64,000 nucleotides of DNA, from NCBI GenBank assembly GCA_031547595.1, contig JAVBRU010000008.1, forward strand, positions 1 through 64,000, read 5' to 3'. The position numbers and the translations under genes are program-made. Positions 50,329 through 58,366 of the stretch are shown here, piece by piece (the first letter of the stretch is position 1; each line of letters opens with the position of its first letter). The notes beneath the pieces are model-generated. The model was not told the origin of the DNA. It was given only the letters and a program-made list of their open reading frames with translations, and made no database searches. Source of the DNA: JAVBRU01 sp031547595 (GTDB lineage: Bacteria > Bacillota > Clostridia > Christensenellales > Aristaeellaceae).

Positions 50329-51150
50329 ATGAATACTGTTCGCGTATGGAGCGCCAATGCCGATTACCAAAAATTCGAGGTGCTCAAGACCAACCGCAAC
50401 AAGCGCTACCGCTATAACGAATTTCTGGTAGAAGGCGTGCGCAACCTCAACGAAGCCATCAAAAATGGCTGGGACATCCGCGCCTTCCTATTCTCGCGCG
50501 AAAAGCCGCTCTCCCGCTGGGCGGAGGATATCCTGCACACCGTGCCGGTAGAAACACACTACGAATTATCACTGCCGCTGATCAGAAACCTAAGCGGCAA
50601 GGACGACACCTCCGAAATCATGGCCATCGTGGGCATGCGGGAGGGCGATCCCTATAGCATCCAGCTCTCCCCCGTGCCGCTGCTGGCGCTGTTTGACAGG
50701 CCGTCGAACCGCGGGAACCTGGGCACCATCATACGCTCCTGCGATGCGCTGGGCGTGGATGCGCTGTTGCTCACCGGCCACGGCGTGGATATCTACGATC
50801 CCGAGGTGGTGGTATCCTCCATGGGCTCGTTTTTCAAGGTGCCGGTGATGTATCTGGCAGACAACAACCAGGTGTTCAATTACATTGCTTACCTCAAGGA
50901 AAAGCACCCGGCGTTCTACACCGTCGGCACCACCGCGCATCAGGAGTTGTCTATCGATCAGGCCGATCTTCGCCGCCCGCTGATGTTTATGATCGGCAAC
51001 GAAACAGATGGCCTGTGTCACGCGTTCAAGGAGAACTGTGATCAGATGGTCACCATCCCGATGGACGAAAACAGCGCAGCCACGTCGTTCAACGTGGGCT
51101 GCGCCGCCACAGTGATGTTTTATGAGGCCATCCGCCAGCGCCGGAAATAA
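50329..51150 (+). CDS. TrmH/SpoU family RNA 2'-O-methyltransferase
   Basis: A 273-residue protein with an N-terminal substrate-binding domain (RYRYNEFLVEGVRNLNEAI at about 23-43) and a C-terminal knotted SPOUT domain. The three family motifs are NRGNLGTIIRSCDALG near 125, MFMIGNETDGL near 220, and IPMDENSAATSFNVGCAATVMFYE near 243. It probably methylates a ribose in rRNA or tRNA. The ATG follows AAAGGAG. Confidence 0.93.
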   Translation: MNTVRVWSANADYQKFEVLKTNRNKRYRYNEFLVEGVRNLNEAIKNGWDIRAFLFSREKPLSRWAEDILHTVPVETHYELSLPLIRNLSGKDDTSEIMAIVGMREGDPYSIQLSPVPLLALFDRPSNRGNLGTIIRSCDALGVDALLLTGHGVDIYDPEVVVSSMGSFFKVPVMYLADNNQVFNYIAYLKEKHPAFYTVGTTAHQELSIDQADLRRPLMFMIGNETDGLCHAFKENCDQMVTIPMDENSAATSFNVGCAATVMFYEAIRQRRK

Positions 51151-51192
51151 GTTGTTATATATACCCTCGCAAGTTTTCCTTGCTATTCCCCC

Positions 51193-51257
51193 AAGTGGTG
51201 TCCAGAGGACAGTGTCCTCTGATCGGGGTTTTTGGGGGCTGACAGCCCCCAACGTTC
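51193..51257 (-). repeat. Two-hairpin 3' repeat, copy D (reverse orientation)
   Basis: Read on the reverse strand this follows the stop of the sugar epimerase gene at once: GGAACG, stem TTGGGGGCT/AGCCCCCAA (51232-51252), a C-rich linker, stem CAGAGGAC/GTCCTCTG with 3-base loop (51203-51221). It matches copy B in order, spacing and flanks although the second stem has entirely different bases. It also sits in the tail of the converging TrmH-like gene and may serve as a terminator there. Confidence 0.75.
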
Positions 51258-52100
51258 CTAGATAATGCTGCGCAGGAATTTCAGCCCCGCTTCCAGTGCG
51301 GGCAGGTTATCCTCCATGCCCTCAAACTCATAGGATATAAAGCCGTCATAGCCGGCTTTTTTTAGTGCGTCCACGCAGTAGCGCACCGGCACAGCGCCGT
51401 GCCCTGCAATGGTGCCGCGAAGGAAGGTGCCATTGCGGGAGGGGAACCAACCCGTGCCAGGGTGATCGGCCGTTTGAGGCTTCACAAGGAAATCCTTGAC
51501 GTGCACATGGAAAGCGTACGGCGCGGCAATGGGCAGCGCGTGCACGGGATTGTCGTCCGCGCACAGAAAATTTCCCATATCTACCAGCCAGCCATAATTG
51601 GGGTGGTTGACGGTGCGGAGCAGATGCTCCACGCGCTCGGCATCCTGGATCAGATAACCGTGGTTTTCGGTGCAGGTTTTAACGCCCTTGCCCTCGGCAT
51701 ACCCTGCTACCTCGCGAATGAGCGGCGCTACTTTTTCGATCACATCGCGCCACGTCACGCCCTCCGGCGCACCCCAGGCGGCGTCATGGCGCATCACGTT
51801 TACGCCCAGCAGCGCAGCAATGTCCACTTGCTCTTTGACACGGGCCACTTCGTTTTCGCGGGCGTAAAAATCCGCGCCCACGGTGTAGGCGATAATGGGC
51901 AGGTCAATTTCATCGCAGTGCGCCTTGATAGCGAGCGCCAGCGCAGGCAGCGAATCGGCCTTCTGAACATCCAGGCTGAGGTCGATAAACTCAATGCCGT
52001 CAAAGCCCATGCGCTTGGCATGGTCAATCACGGCAAAATAATCCGCACCGCTCGCTCGCATGTATTGGTTGAAACTATAGCTGGAAACACCGATTTTCAT
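51258..52100 (-). CDS. Sugar phosphate isomerase/epimerase family protein
   Basis: A 280-residue TIM-barrel protein of the xylose-isomerase-like group. Visible: KIGVSSYSFNQYMRA at the start, GFDGIEFIDLSL near 35, the metal-site glutamate and histidine in KTCTENHGY near 150, LVDMGNFLCADDNP near 178, HVHVKDF near 199, and GFISYEFEGMEDN near the end. It is the last gene of the fucosidase operon and a clear paralog of the first gene. Probably isomerises or epimerises a sugar released by the fucosidase; the substrate is not known. Confidence 0.87.
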   Translation of the reverse strand: MKIGVSSYSFNQYMRASGADYFAVIDHAKRMGFDGIEFIDLSLDVQKADSLPALALAIKAHCDEIDLPIIAYTVGADFYARENEVARVKEQVDIAALLGVNVMRHDAAWGAPEGVTWRDVIEKVAPLIREVAGYAEGKGVKTCTENHGYLIQDAERVEHLLRTVNHPNYGWLVDMGNFLCADDNPVHALPIAAPYAFHVHVKDFLVKPQTADHPGTGWFPSRNGTFLRGTIAGHGAVPVRYCVDALKKAGYDGFISYEFEGMEDNLPALEAGLKFLRSII

Positions 52101-52109
52101 ATCAAACCC

Positions 52110-53426
52110 TCACTTCAAAATCAGTTCGATGACAGGCACCACCTGGTTGGGCTTCACATGCGGCAGGTGCAGCACCAACAGGTCGTCCCCCGTGGCCGCA
52201 CCTTCGGAGAAATGCCCAGTCTTGCCCTCACTCATCAATATTTCGCTGCCGTCGTGCAAGAACTGTGCATAGTCCACCTTCCCGGCAAAGCCCGGCAGCA
52301 GCAAGTGCGCATATGGGTATGCAAACAGGTGCACATACAGGCGCTTGCCGTCCACGCTCTGGGTCAGGCGGCAATCCTGTGGGGCTTTAAACTCCGGCTC
52401 CGCCATCGTGCAGTTATAGATGGCGCGGCTGTTGCCATGCATCCACTCTTCGTATACGCCAAGGGCATCCTTGGCGCGGTGGTCAAACTCTCCGCGCGCA
52501 GTGGGGCCGACATTCATCAGCAGGTTGCCGCCGCAGGAAACGGTGTTTACCAGCATGCGGATCAGCATTTCCGGCGATTTCCACGTGCTTTCGTCGCGGT
52601 GATAGCCCCAGGAGCCGGAGAACGTCTGGCAGGCCTCCCAGGTGACAAGCTCGCCCGTCTCCTTGTGCTTCACCCACTCGGTCACCTGATATTGCTCGGG
52701 CGTCCACAAATCTTGTTCCAAATCGGCGCGGTTGTCGATGATGATGCCGGGCTGTAATTCACGCACCATGGCGATGGTCTCCTCGGCCTCCCAATCGTCC
52801 TTGCCTTTGCCGCGCTGCCAGGCCAGATCGCCGGTGCCGTTGTTGTCGGTATACGAAAAATCAAACCACAGGATATCGATCTTGCCGTAATGGGTCATCA
52901 GCTCGCGCACCTGATTGCGCAGATACTCAGCATAAATATGCATATCGCGGCCTTCGTTTTGCTGCCATGCATCGGCGTCATCGCGGCGCGGATGCAGGCG
53001 GTCGATGGTGAAATGCGGGTGATGCCAATCAATCAGCGAATAATAAAAGCCCACGCGCAGCCCTTCCGCCCGGAAGGCGTCCACATATTCGCGCACCCGG
53101 TCGCGCCCGGCCGGGGTGTTGGTGGCTTTATAATCGGTATAAGCGCTGTCGAACAGGCAAAAACCCTCGTGGTGCTTGGTGGTAAGCACGGCATACTTCA
53201 TGCCCGCTGCCTTGGCGGCCTTCGCCCAGGCCCGGGGGTCGTACAGGTCGGGATCGAAATACTTGAAGTACTGATCGTATTTCTGCTCTGATATACATTC
53301 CATGTGCTTGATCCACTCATGGCGCGCAGGCATGGCATACAGGCCCCAATGGATGAACATGCCAAAGCGCGAAGCGGTGAACCACGCGGTATCGCCGGGG
53401 GTTTTGCGGGTGACATAGCTTGACAT
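52110..53426 (-). CDS. Alpha-L-fucosidase, family GH29
   Basis: A 438-residue cytoplasmic glycosidase (no signal peptide), so it works on imported fucosyl oligosaccharides. GH29 marks: FGMFIHWGLYA (21-31), the KYAVLTTKHHEGFCLFDS strand (77-94), and the nucleophile D189 in ILWFDFSY; GGNLLMNVGPTARGEF near 300 is another family segment. It lies between two sugar epimerase-like genes with gaps of 3 and 9 bases and behind a divergent ROK regulator. Confidence 0.94.
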   Translation of the reverse strand: MSSYVTRKTPGDTAWFTASRFGMFIHWGLYAMPARHEWIKHMECISEQKYDQYFKYFDPDLYDPRAWAKAAKAAGMKYAVLTTKHHEGFCLFDSAYTDYKATNTPAGRDRVREYVDAFRAEGLRVGFYYSLIDWHHPHFTIDRLHPRRDDADAWQQNEGRDMHIYAEYLRNQVRELMTHYGKIDILWFDFSYTDNNGTGDLAWQRGKGKDDWEAEETIAMVRELQPGIIIDNRADLEQDLWTPEQYQVTEWVKHKETGELVTWEACQTFSGSWGYHRDESTWKSPEMLIRMLVNTVSCGGNLLMNVGPTARGEFDHRAKDALGVYEEWMHGNSRAIYNCTMAEPEFKAPQDCRLTQSVDGKRLYVHLFAYPYAHLLLPGFAGKVDYAQFLHDGSEILMSEGKTGHFSEGAATGDDLLVLHLPHVKPNQVVPVIELILK

Positions 53427-53429
53427 GGG

Positions 53430-54332
53430 TTAAACCTCCTCTAAGATGCGGCGGGCGTTCTTGATGCTGACGCTGGAGGCATACTTGGCCTCCTCCAGCC
53501 CTTCAAACTCAATGGCGATGTTGCCATCGTATCCGGCATGTTTGAGTGCGGCAAGGCATGCATAGATATCCAGATCGCCTTGCGCCAGAATGGCACCGCG
53601 CAGATACTTGCCCGCGCGGGAACGGAACCAGCTGCCCGCGCAATCAAACTGCGTGCTGTCGCCAGGGTCGCGCGTGCGGATGTAGAAATCCTTGAGGTGC
53701 ACCATGCGCGTGTGCTGCGCCAGCACCTGCGAGGCGACAGACGGATCCTCATCCACGCACACGATGTTGCCGGTGTCCAGCAGCAGGCCGTAGTTTTCGT
53801 CGTGCACGCCATAGAGGATACGCTCCACCCGGTCGCAGCCATTGACGAAAAAGCCGTGGTTCTCAATCAGCGTCATCACACCCTGTGCCTTGGCATGGGC
53901 GCAGATGCGCTTGGTAGCATCCAGCATGGTGGGCAGCAGCTTTTCGTAATCCAGCAAAGTGTTTTGCCCATGCGGACGGCGAAACGCGCTGATATCGTGA
54001 CGCATCATAGGCACGCCCAGCGCCGCCGCGATGTCCACCTGATGGCACACGCGCGCGATCTCCTTCTCCTGCGCCTCGCCTTCCTGGCACAGGTTGGCCA
54101 GTACGGAGTAGTTGCAAAGCTCAATGCCCGCATCCGCCGCAAAGCGGCGCACTTCTTTGATTTTTTCGTTGTCAATTTTTTGGGTATCAGGGTCGTCAAA
54201 GCGGAAAGCAAAGGGCACCAGCTCCATGCACTGTGCGCCCTGCGCCGCCGCCCAATCAATCACTTCTTGCAGTGTCATGCGTCCTTCGGCGATTTCCCGG
54301 TCCAGCGAGTACGAGCTTAATCCGATCTTCAT
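53430..54332 (-). CDS. Sugar phosphate isomerase/epimerase family protein, paralog
   Basis: A 300-residue TIM-barrel protein related to the gene at 51258. It shares KIGLSSYSL, MELVPFAF, TLIENHGFFVNGCDRVERIL near 150, LLDTGNIVCVDEDPS near 180, VHLKDFYIRTRDP near 207 and NIAIEFEGLEEAKYA. I start it at ATG 54332 behind GGAGG, as promoter and ribosome site agree; an open frame continues 45 codons upstream through the promoter. It opens the fucosidase operon. Confidence 0.87.
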   Translation of the reverse strand: MKIGLSSYSLDREIAEGRMTLQEVIDWAAAQGAQCMELVPFAFRFDDPDTQKIDNEKIKEVRRFAADAGIELCNYSVLANLCQEGEAQEKEIARVCHQVDIAAALGVPMMRHDISAFRRPHGQNTLLDYEKLLPTMLDATKRICAHAKAQGVMTLIENHGFFVNGCDRVERILYGVHDENYGLLLDTGNIVCVDEDPSVASQVLAQHTRMVHLKDFYIRTRDPGDSTQFDCAGSWFRSRAGKYLRGAILAQGDLDIYACLAALKHAGYDGNIAIEFEGLEEAKYASSVSIKNARRILEEV

Positions 54333-54359
54333 GCAACAATCCTCCTTAGATATGCATCT

Positions 54360-54388
54360 ATTGTAGCGCAGTTTGTGCTTGCCATCAA
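54360..54388 (-). promoter_or_regulatory. Promoter of the fucosidase operon
   Basis: Reverse strand TTGATG (54383-54388), 17 bases, TACAAT (54360-54365). Its -35 box overlaps the -35 box of the divergent ROK promoter by two bases. Confidence 0.65.
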
Positions 54389-54407
54389 TGGGGAAATGAA
54401 GTACAAT
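54379..54407 (+). promoter_or_regulatory. Promoter of the ROK regulator gene
   Basis: TTGCCA (54379-54384), 17 bases, TACAAT (54402-54407), about 30 bases before the ATG. Divergent and overlapping with the fucosidase promoter. Confidence 0.65.
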
Positions 54408-54437
54408 CAAAACAATTGAGGGAAGGAGCACAGCGGC

Positions 54438-55601
54438 ATGGAAGAACAAAAAACAGTGAGCATGCACCAGATGAAGCGTTCCAACCGCCGGGCGCTGTTT
54501 AACCAGGTATACGAAAAAGGGGCGATTTCACGGCCGCAGCTGTCTCATCTGACGGGCATGAGCGTGATGACCGTTGGGCGTATCGCGGACGAGCTGATCG
54601 CGCTGGGCCTTCTGTGCGAACAGGAAAGCACCGAAAATGCGTCCCAGGGACGCCCGCCAAGGCTGCTTAGTATTCGGCGGGAGCCTACCTTGTGCCTTGG
54701 CATGTTCATAGACCGCGAGGGCGTTGAAATCTGCGCAGCGGACGCATACGGCAAAGTAGTCCATCAGGAAGATCTGATGCTGGATTTGCCTGCAATGCAG
54801 CCTTCGCAGGTAGCGCAGACGCTGGCCGATCATGTGCTGGCGCTGCGCGAAGTATTGCCCCTGCAGCCCAGCCTTGGCGTCACATTGCCTGGCATTATTG
54901 ATCCCGCGAGCGGCGTCGTCGGCTTTTCATCCCAGCTGAAATGGCGGGATGTGCCTCTGGGCGATATGCTGCAAACGCTGCTGCCCGGCACCTTTATCAG
55001 CATCGATAACGACGTGAAGGCCTGCGCACTGGCCGAGATGAAGTTTGGCGAGGCGCGCAACCACGCAAACTCCGTGCTCCTGTCCATTGGCAGTGGCATC
55101 GGCGCAGCGGTTGTGATCAACAACACCTTATACCGCGGGCTGAACAACCTGGCGGGTGAGATCGGGCACATCAGCATCGGCAATAACGAGCGCATGTGCG
55201 AGTGCGGACATATGGGCTGCCTGCAAACCAAGGTGGCAGACTTTTCCATCCTTCAGCAGGCGCGGGTCACGCGCCCGGGTATCACCATGCAAGGCGTGCT
55301 GGACGCGTATGAGAGCCGCGCCTCTTGGGCGCTGATGCTGGTGGAGCAGATGGCACAATCGCTGGCGATGGTGGTGAACCTGCTGGTGTGCAGCTATTCG
55401 CCCGATGTGGTGGTGGTGGGCGGCAGCATGACGCGCTATTTTCCGCTGCTAACCAGCCAAGCCGAGGCGTACAGGCAAAAGCATCTGAACGTGCTGTCCG
55501 GCAGCACCCTCGATCTCAGGGTATCAGAGTTTGGGGCACTGAGCAACCGTATTGGCGCGGCGGCCATCGCGTATCAACGTGTAATAGCAGAAACGATATA
55601 A
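54438..55601 (+). CDS. ROK-family transcriptional regulator
   Basis: A 387-residue regulator of the NagC/XylR type. An N-terminal winged helix (about 10-75, ISRPQLSHLTGMSVMTVGRIADEL) binds DNA and a sugar-kinase-like ROK domain follows: DNDVKACALAE near 192, SIGSGIGAAVV near 215, GEIGHISIG near 238, and the zinc motif CECGHMGC near 251. It likely represses the divergent fucosidase operon and itself and releases DNA when a sugar binds. The ATG follows GAAGGAG. Confidence 0.92.
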   Translation: MEEQKTVSMHQMKRSNRRALFNQVYEKGAISRPQLSHLTGMSVMTVGRIADELIALGLLCEQESTENASQGRPPRLLSIRREPTLCLGMFIDREGVEICAADAYGKVVHQEDLMLDLPAMQPSQVAQTLADHVLALREVLPLQPSLGVTLPGIIDPASGVVGFSSQLKWRDVPLGDMLQTLLPGTFISIDNDVKACALAEMKFGEARNHANSVLLSIGSGIGAAVVINNTLYRGLNNLAGEIGHISIGNNERMCECGHMGCLQTKVADFSILQQARVTRPGITMQGVLDAYESRASWALMLVEQMAQSLAMVVNLLVCSYSPDVVVVGGSMTRYFPLLTSQAEAYRQKHLNVLSGSTLDLRVSEFGALSNRIGAAAIAYQRVIAETI

Positions 55602-55604
55602 ACC

Positions 55605-55631
55605 AGCGGCATCCGTCAGGGTGCCGCTTTT
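55605..55631 (+). terminator. Terminator between the ROK gene and cutC
   Basis: AGCGGCA (55605-55611) pairs with TGCCGCT (55622-55628), followed by TTT; the stem may extend inward through CC/GG pairs. Confidence 0.7.
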
Positions 55632-55638
55632 ATAACAT

Positions 55639-56394
55639 TCACTGCGATATTTCGACCGCACTGCGCAGCGCACGCAACGTGCCCGCGTCCGTCACCTGGA
55701 AGCGGTCTTCCGGCGGGTACACCGCACCGCCAAAGTAAATCGCGGGATTGCCCATGGCACTGTTGTCGTATAGTGTTCGGTGTGCGGCGGCATGCAGCAT
55801 GCCTGTGCCACACTGCGCTAAGCACCAGGCGGCATTTTCCGGCGTAATGCCGCCGCCGGGCAGGATATCGATGCGTCCATCAGCCAATTCCACCATCTGG
55901 CGGATCAATTTAACGCCGCGCGGCACCTCCGGTGCCTGCCCGCTGGTGAGCACCCGGGTGAACCCAAGGGCGATCAACTGCGTTAGCGTGGCCAGGGGGT
56001 CGGGTACCACATCAATGGCGCGATGGAATATACGTTGTTTATCGCCTATAATATCCAGCATGATTTTGCAGCGCTCCGCGTCCAGCGTGCCGTCCGCGCA
56101 TAAGCATCCAAAAACAATGCCGTCCGCGCCGTGCTCAAGCAGCAGCCGCGCATCCCGCTGCATCACCTCAAACTCGCAATCTGTGTAGCAAAAGCCGCCT
56201 TCACGCGGGCGCACCATACACATGACAGGAATATTTACCTTCTCTTTGGCATAAATCAAAGAGCCGATGGTAGGCGTGAGGCCGCCATGGAACAAATCGC
56301 TGTTTAGCTCCACCCTGTCCGCACCGCCCGCGGCTGCCTGGATCACATCCTCTGCCGAGCCGCAGCAGGCTTCAAATAAGAAAGCTTTTTGCAT
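55639..56394 (-). CDS. cutC: CutC family protein
   Basis: A 251-residue TIM-barrel protein. Family segments: FEACCGSAEDVIQAAAGGADRVEL at 7-30, MVRPREGGFCY near 60, GADGIVFGCL near 90, FHRAIDVVPDP near 122 and RVLTSGQAPE near 145. CutC was linked to copper handling, but the activity is not settled and many bacterial members act in unrelated contexts. Nothing near it is a copper gene. It has its own promoter (56438-56467) and converges on the ROK gene. Confidence 0.92.
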   Translation of the reverse strand: MQKAFLFEACCGSAEDVIQAAAGGADRVELNSDLFHGGLTPTIGSLIYAKEKVNIPVMCMVRPREGGFCYTDCEFEVMQRDARLLLEHGADGIVFGCLCADGTLDAERCKIMLDIIGDKQRIFHRAIDVVPDPLATLTQLIALGFTRVLTSGQAPEVPRGVKLIRQMVELADGRIDILPGGGITPENAAWCLAQCGTGMLHAAAHRTLYDNSAMGNPAIYFGGAVYPPEDRFQVTDAGTLRALRSAVEISQ

Positions 56395-56437
56395 AATGCA
56401 CCTCCGTTTATCCCTATAACAGAAAAACCTTTACTCT

Positions 56438-56467
56438 ATTATACAGGCTGTTTTGACCGTTTGTCAA
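56438..56467 (-). promoter_or_regulatory. Promoter of cutC
   Basis: Reverse strand perfect TTGACA (56462-56467), 18 bases, perfect TATAAT (56438-56443), about 45 bases before the ATG. TTGAC and GTCAA half sites (56453-56467) form an inverted repeat over the -35 box. Confidence 0.75.
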
Positions 56468-56636
56468 TGCATTAATTAAACTCTTGTTATGAACTAAAGC
56501 ATTTTTAGACCACAAACAGCAAGTATAGAATAAATATGCAACAATTTGGATGGAGTAAATGATAAAACTTTCACCATAAACCAAATTCTCAGAAAGATTG
56601 TGGAAAAGACATCCTAACAAAAGTTTATATAACCCA
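56468..56636. other. AT-rich gap without a recognisable gene
   Basis: These 170 bases between the cutC and ABC-importer promoters are much richer in A and T than anything around them. A reverse-strand frame of 137 codons covers them, but its codon use, start and ribosome site are unconvincing. No repeat, hairpin or RNA was recognised. Confidence 0.5.
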
Positions 56637-56665
56637 TTGACAAGCGCATTGTGATTTGATATTAT
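56637..56665 (+). promoter_or_regulatory. Promoter of the sugar ABC importer operon
   Basis: Perfect TTGACA (56637-56642), 17 bases, TATTAT (56660-56665). The transcript should start near 56672, leaving an untranslated leader of about 195 bases before the ATG at 56866, long enough for regulation. I recognise no riboswitch in it. Confidence 0.75.
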
Positions 56666-56865
56666 ATATTTAGCCAATAGCATTGCTGCTATGATTGATC
56701 CGTCGGCTACATCAGACCGTTTTGCACCATGGATGATTTCGTTCCATTCTTTTCCTTCGCCTCGTTTTCTGCGGCGCAGTGTATTGTTGTTCCCCAAATT
56801 ATTAACAGCGTGCCTTGGCCGCGGCAAGCGGCTAGCAATAGAAATCTTAGAGGAGGATCTACCGC

Positions 56866-58281
56866 ATGAAGAAACTACTGGCTCTGGTTCTGGCCACCGT
56901 TATGCTGCTTGGCATGACATCTGCGATGGCAATGAACAACGAGGGGTACGACCTGCAAGGCAACAAAGTTATCCTGCGTATCTTCGACAACATCAACCCC
57001 TACGATCCCGACACCACCGAAGCAGACCGCGCAAACTGGCTGCCCCGCTATGAGGCCGTCAAAGAAGCCTACAACTGCGATTTCGAATTCTACACCACCA
57101 CCACTGAGTGGGACGACATGCCCGCAGAGTGGATCATGTCCGTCACCAGCAACGACCCCGCATGGCACGTCACCAACAACTTAAGCTCCATGTGGCTGAT
57201 GCGCCTGGTGAAGAACAACGCGCTGGGCGATGTCTCTACCGGCTTGAGCAAAATTGACATCCCGCAGCAGTTCAAGGATGCCGGCGCACGCGGCGACGGC
57301 AACTATGGCTTCATCACGAGCTATCAGGACACCGAAGTGCTGGTGTTCAACCGCAAAATGATCATGGACGCGGGCATGGAAATGGACCCCGCCGAAATGT
57401 TTATGGCCGGCAAGTGGGATTATGACAGCTTCTTCAACTATATGGTAGAGCTGCAAAGCAAACTGCCCGAAGGCACCTACGCATTCTTCATCGATCCCAA
57501 CTACTGGGGAATTTTCGCTCCTCCGGCCAACGGCGGCGAAATGGCGGTTCATACCGACTACTCCCTGGGCCTGCTCTCTGATGCCTATCTGGAAACCTTC
57601 GAACTGCTTGAGAAGCTGATCGCCGCTGGCGTGGTGCGCCCTGTGAACCGCAACGAAGCCGGCGCTGCCGATTACTGGGGAACCCCCGGTGCCACTTTTG
57701 ACCAGGGCATCGAAGTTGCGATGACCCACCGTGCCACCTGGCAGATGTGGACCCTGAACAACAACGGCCTGGATTGGGGCGTTGTACCTTATCCGTGGGG
57801 CTCCGCCGTCAAAGCCGAAATCGTGGATGACGAGCTGGTGCTGGAAAACTACTATGCCACCTATTATGACATGGCGCTGTCCGGATCTGTGCTGGCGGGT
57901 GTCGGCGTAGACTTCCCCGGCCTGGAAGAAGACTATGTGAATGCCGCGCTGGTCAGCCTGATGTATGACCTGATGTGGGATGCCGAAGAGCAGGCCGACA
58001 TCGCGGCGATTGCCGATCCGGATTACGAGCTCGAAATGCGCACCGACGTGTTCCAGGATATGCTGTCTGCAGAGATATACCACTTCCTGCGCTGCAACAC
58101 GATCTACAACCCCCTGGCCAGCCTGTACAATGCCGAAATCGGCACGTCCTATGGCGGCACCGTTTCCCTCTCCGGCCTGAACCGCAAGCCCTTTGACGAT
58201 GGCACCTCTGTGCGCGCCACCTTTGAAGCGGCTGTGCCCGAAATCGAAGCGAGCCTTCGCGACGCTGGCCTGATCAAGTAA
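56866..58281 (+). CDS. Sugar ABC transporter solute-binding protein
   Basis: A 471-residue exported protein of the family 1 (MalE-like) type. The signal peptide ends in AMA at about residue 22; there is no lipobox cysteine, unusual for a Gram-positive binding protein. VLVFNRKMIMDAGMEMDP near 158 and WDYDSFFNYMVELQSK near 188 are typical of the family. The ATG follows GAGGAGG. It is the first gene of the importer operon and is separated from the next by a long hairpin, as for binding proteins made in excess. Confidence 0.88.
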   Translation: MKKLLALVLATVMLLGMTSAMAMNNEGYDLQGNKVILRIFDNINPYDPDTTEADRANWLPRYEAVKEAYNCDFEFYTTTTEWDDMPAEWIMSVTSNDPAWHVTNNLSSMWLMRLVKNNALGDVSTGLSKIDIPQQFKDAGARGDGNYGFITSYQDTEVLVFNRKMIMDAGMEMDPAEMFMAGKWDYDSFFNYMVELQSKLPEGTYAFFIDPNYWGIFAPPANGGEMAVHTDYSLGLLSDAYLETFELLEKLIAAGVVRPVNRNEAGAADYWGTPGATFDQGIEVAMTHRATWQMWTLNNNGLDWGVVPYPWGSAVKAEIVDDELVLENYYATYYDMALSGSVLAGVGVDFPGLEEDYVNAALVSLMYDLMWDAEEQADIAAIADPDYELEMRTDVFQDMLSAEIYHFLRCNTIYNPLASLYNAEIGTSYGGTVSLSGLNRKPFDDGTSVRATFEAAVPEIEASLRDAGLIK

Positions 58282-58299
58282 AACATCGCAAATCACATC

Positions 58300-58338
58300 G
58301 TGGGGCTGCCGCAGACATCGCTCTTGCGACAGCCCCAC
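58300..58338 (+). promoter_or_regulatory. Large hairpin behind the first solute-binding gene
   Basis: GTGGGGCTG (58300-58308) pairs with CAGCCCCAC (58330-58338), extended inside by GCA/TGC. No T run follows, so it is more likely an mRNA 3' stabiliser or a partial terminator that raises expression of the first gene over the rest. Confidence 0.65.
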
Positions 58339-58366
58339 ATTCAATCAAAAAAGGCAGGTGCATCTG

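Noticed and set aside
51399..52757. 452-codon open frame on the forward strand
   Set aside because: It lies antisense to the epimerase and fucosidase genes, which have clear family motifs; GC-rich codon bias creates such shadow frames.
56414..56827. Reverse-strand frame of 137 codons before the ABC importer
   Set aside because: It has no ribosome site at its start, codon use unlike the neighbours, many rare AT-rich codons, and it crosses two well-supported promoters.
56672..56865. Riboswitch in the long importer leader
   Set aside because: I could not recognise a conserved riboswitch core; only weak local pairing around GCCTTGGCCGCGGCAAGC is visible.
57181..58344. 387-codon open frame on the reverse strand
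   Set aside because: Antisense to the solute-binding gene and rich in His, Gly and Val as expected of a complement shadow.
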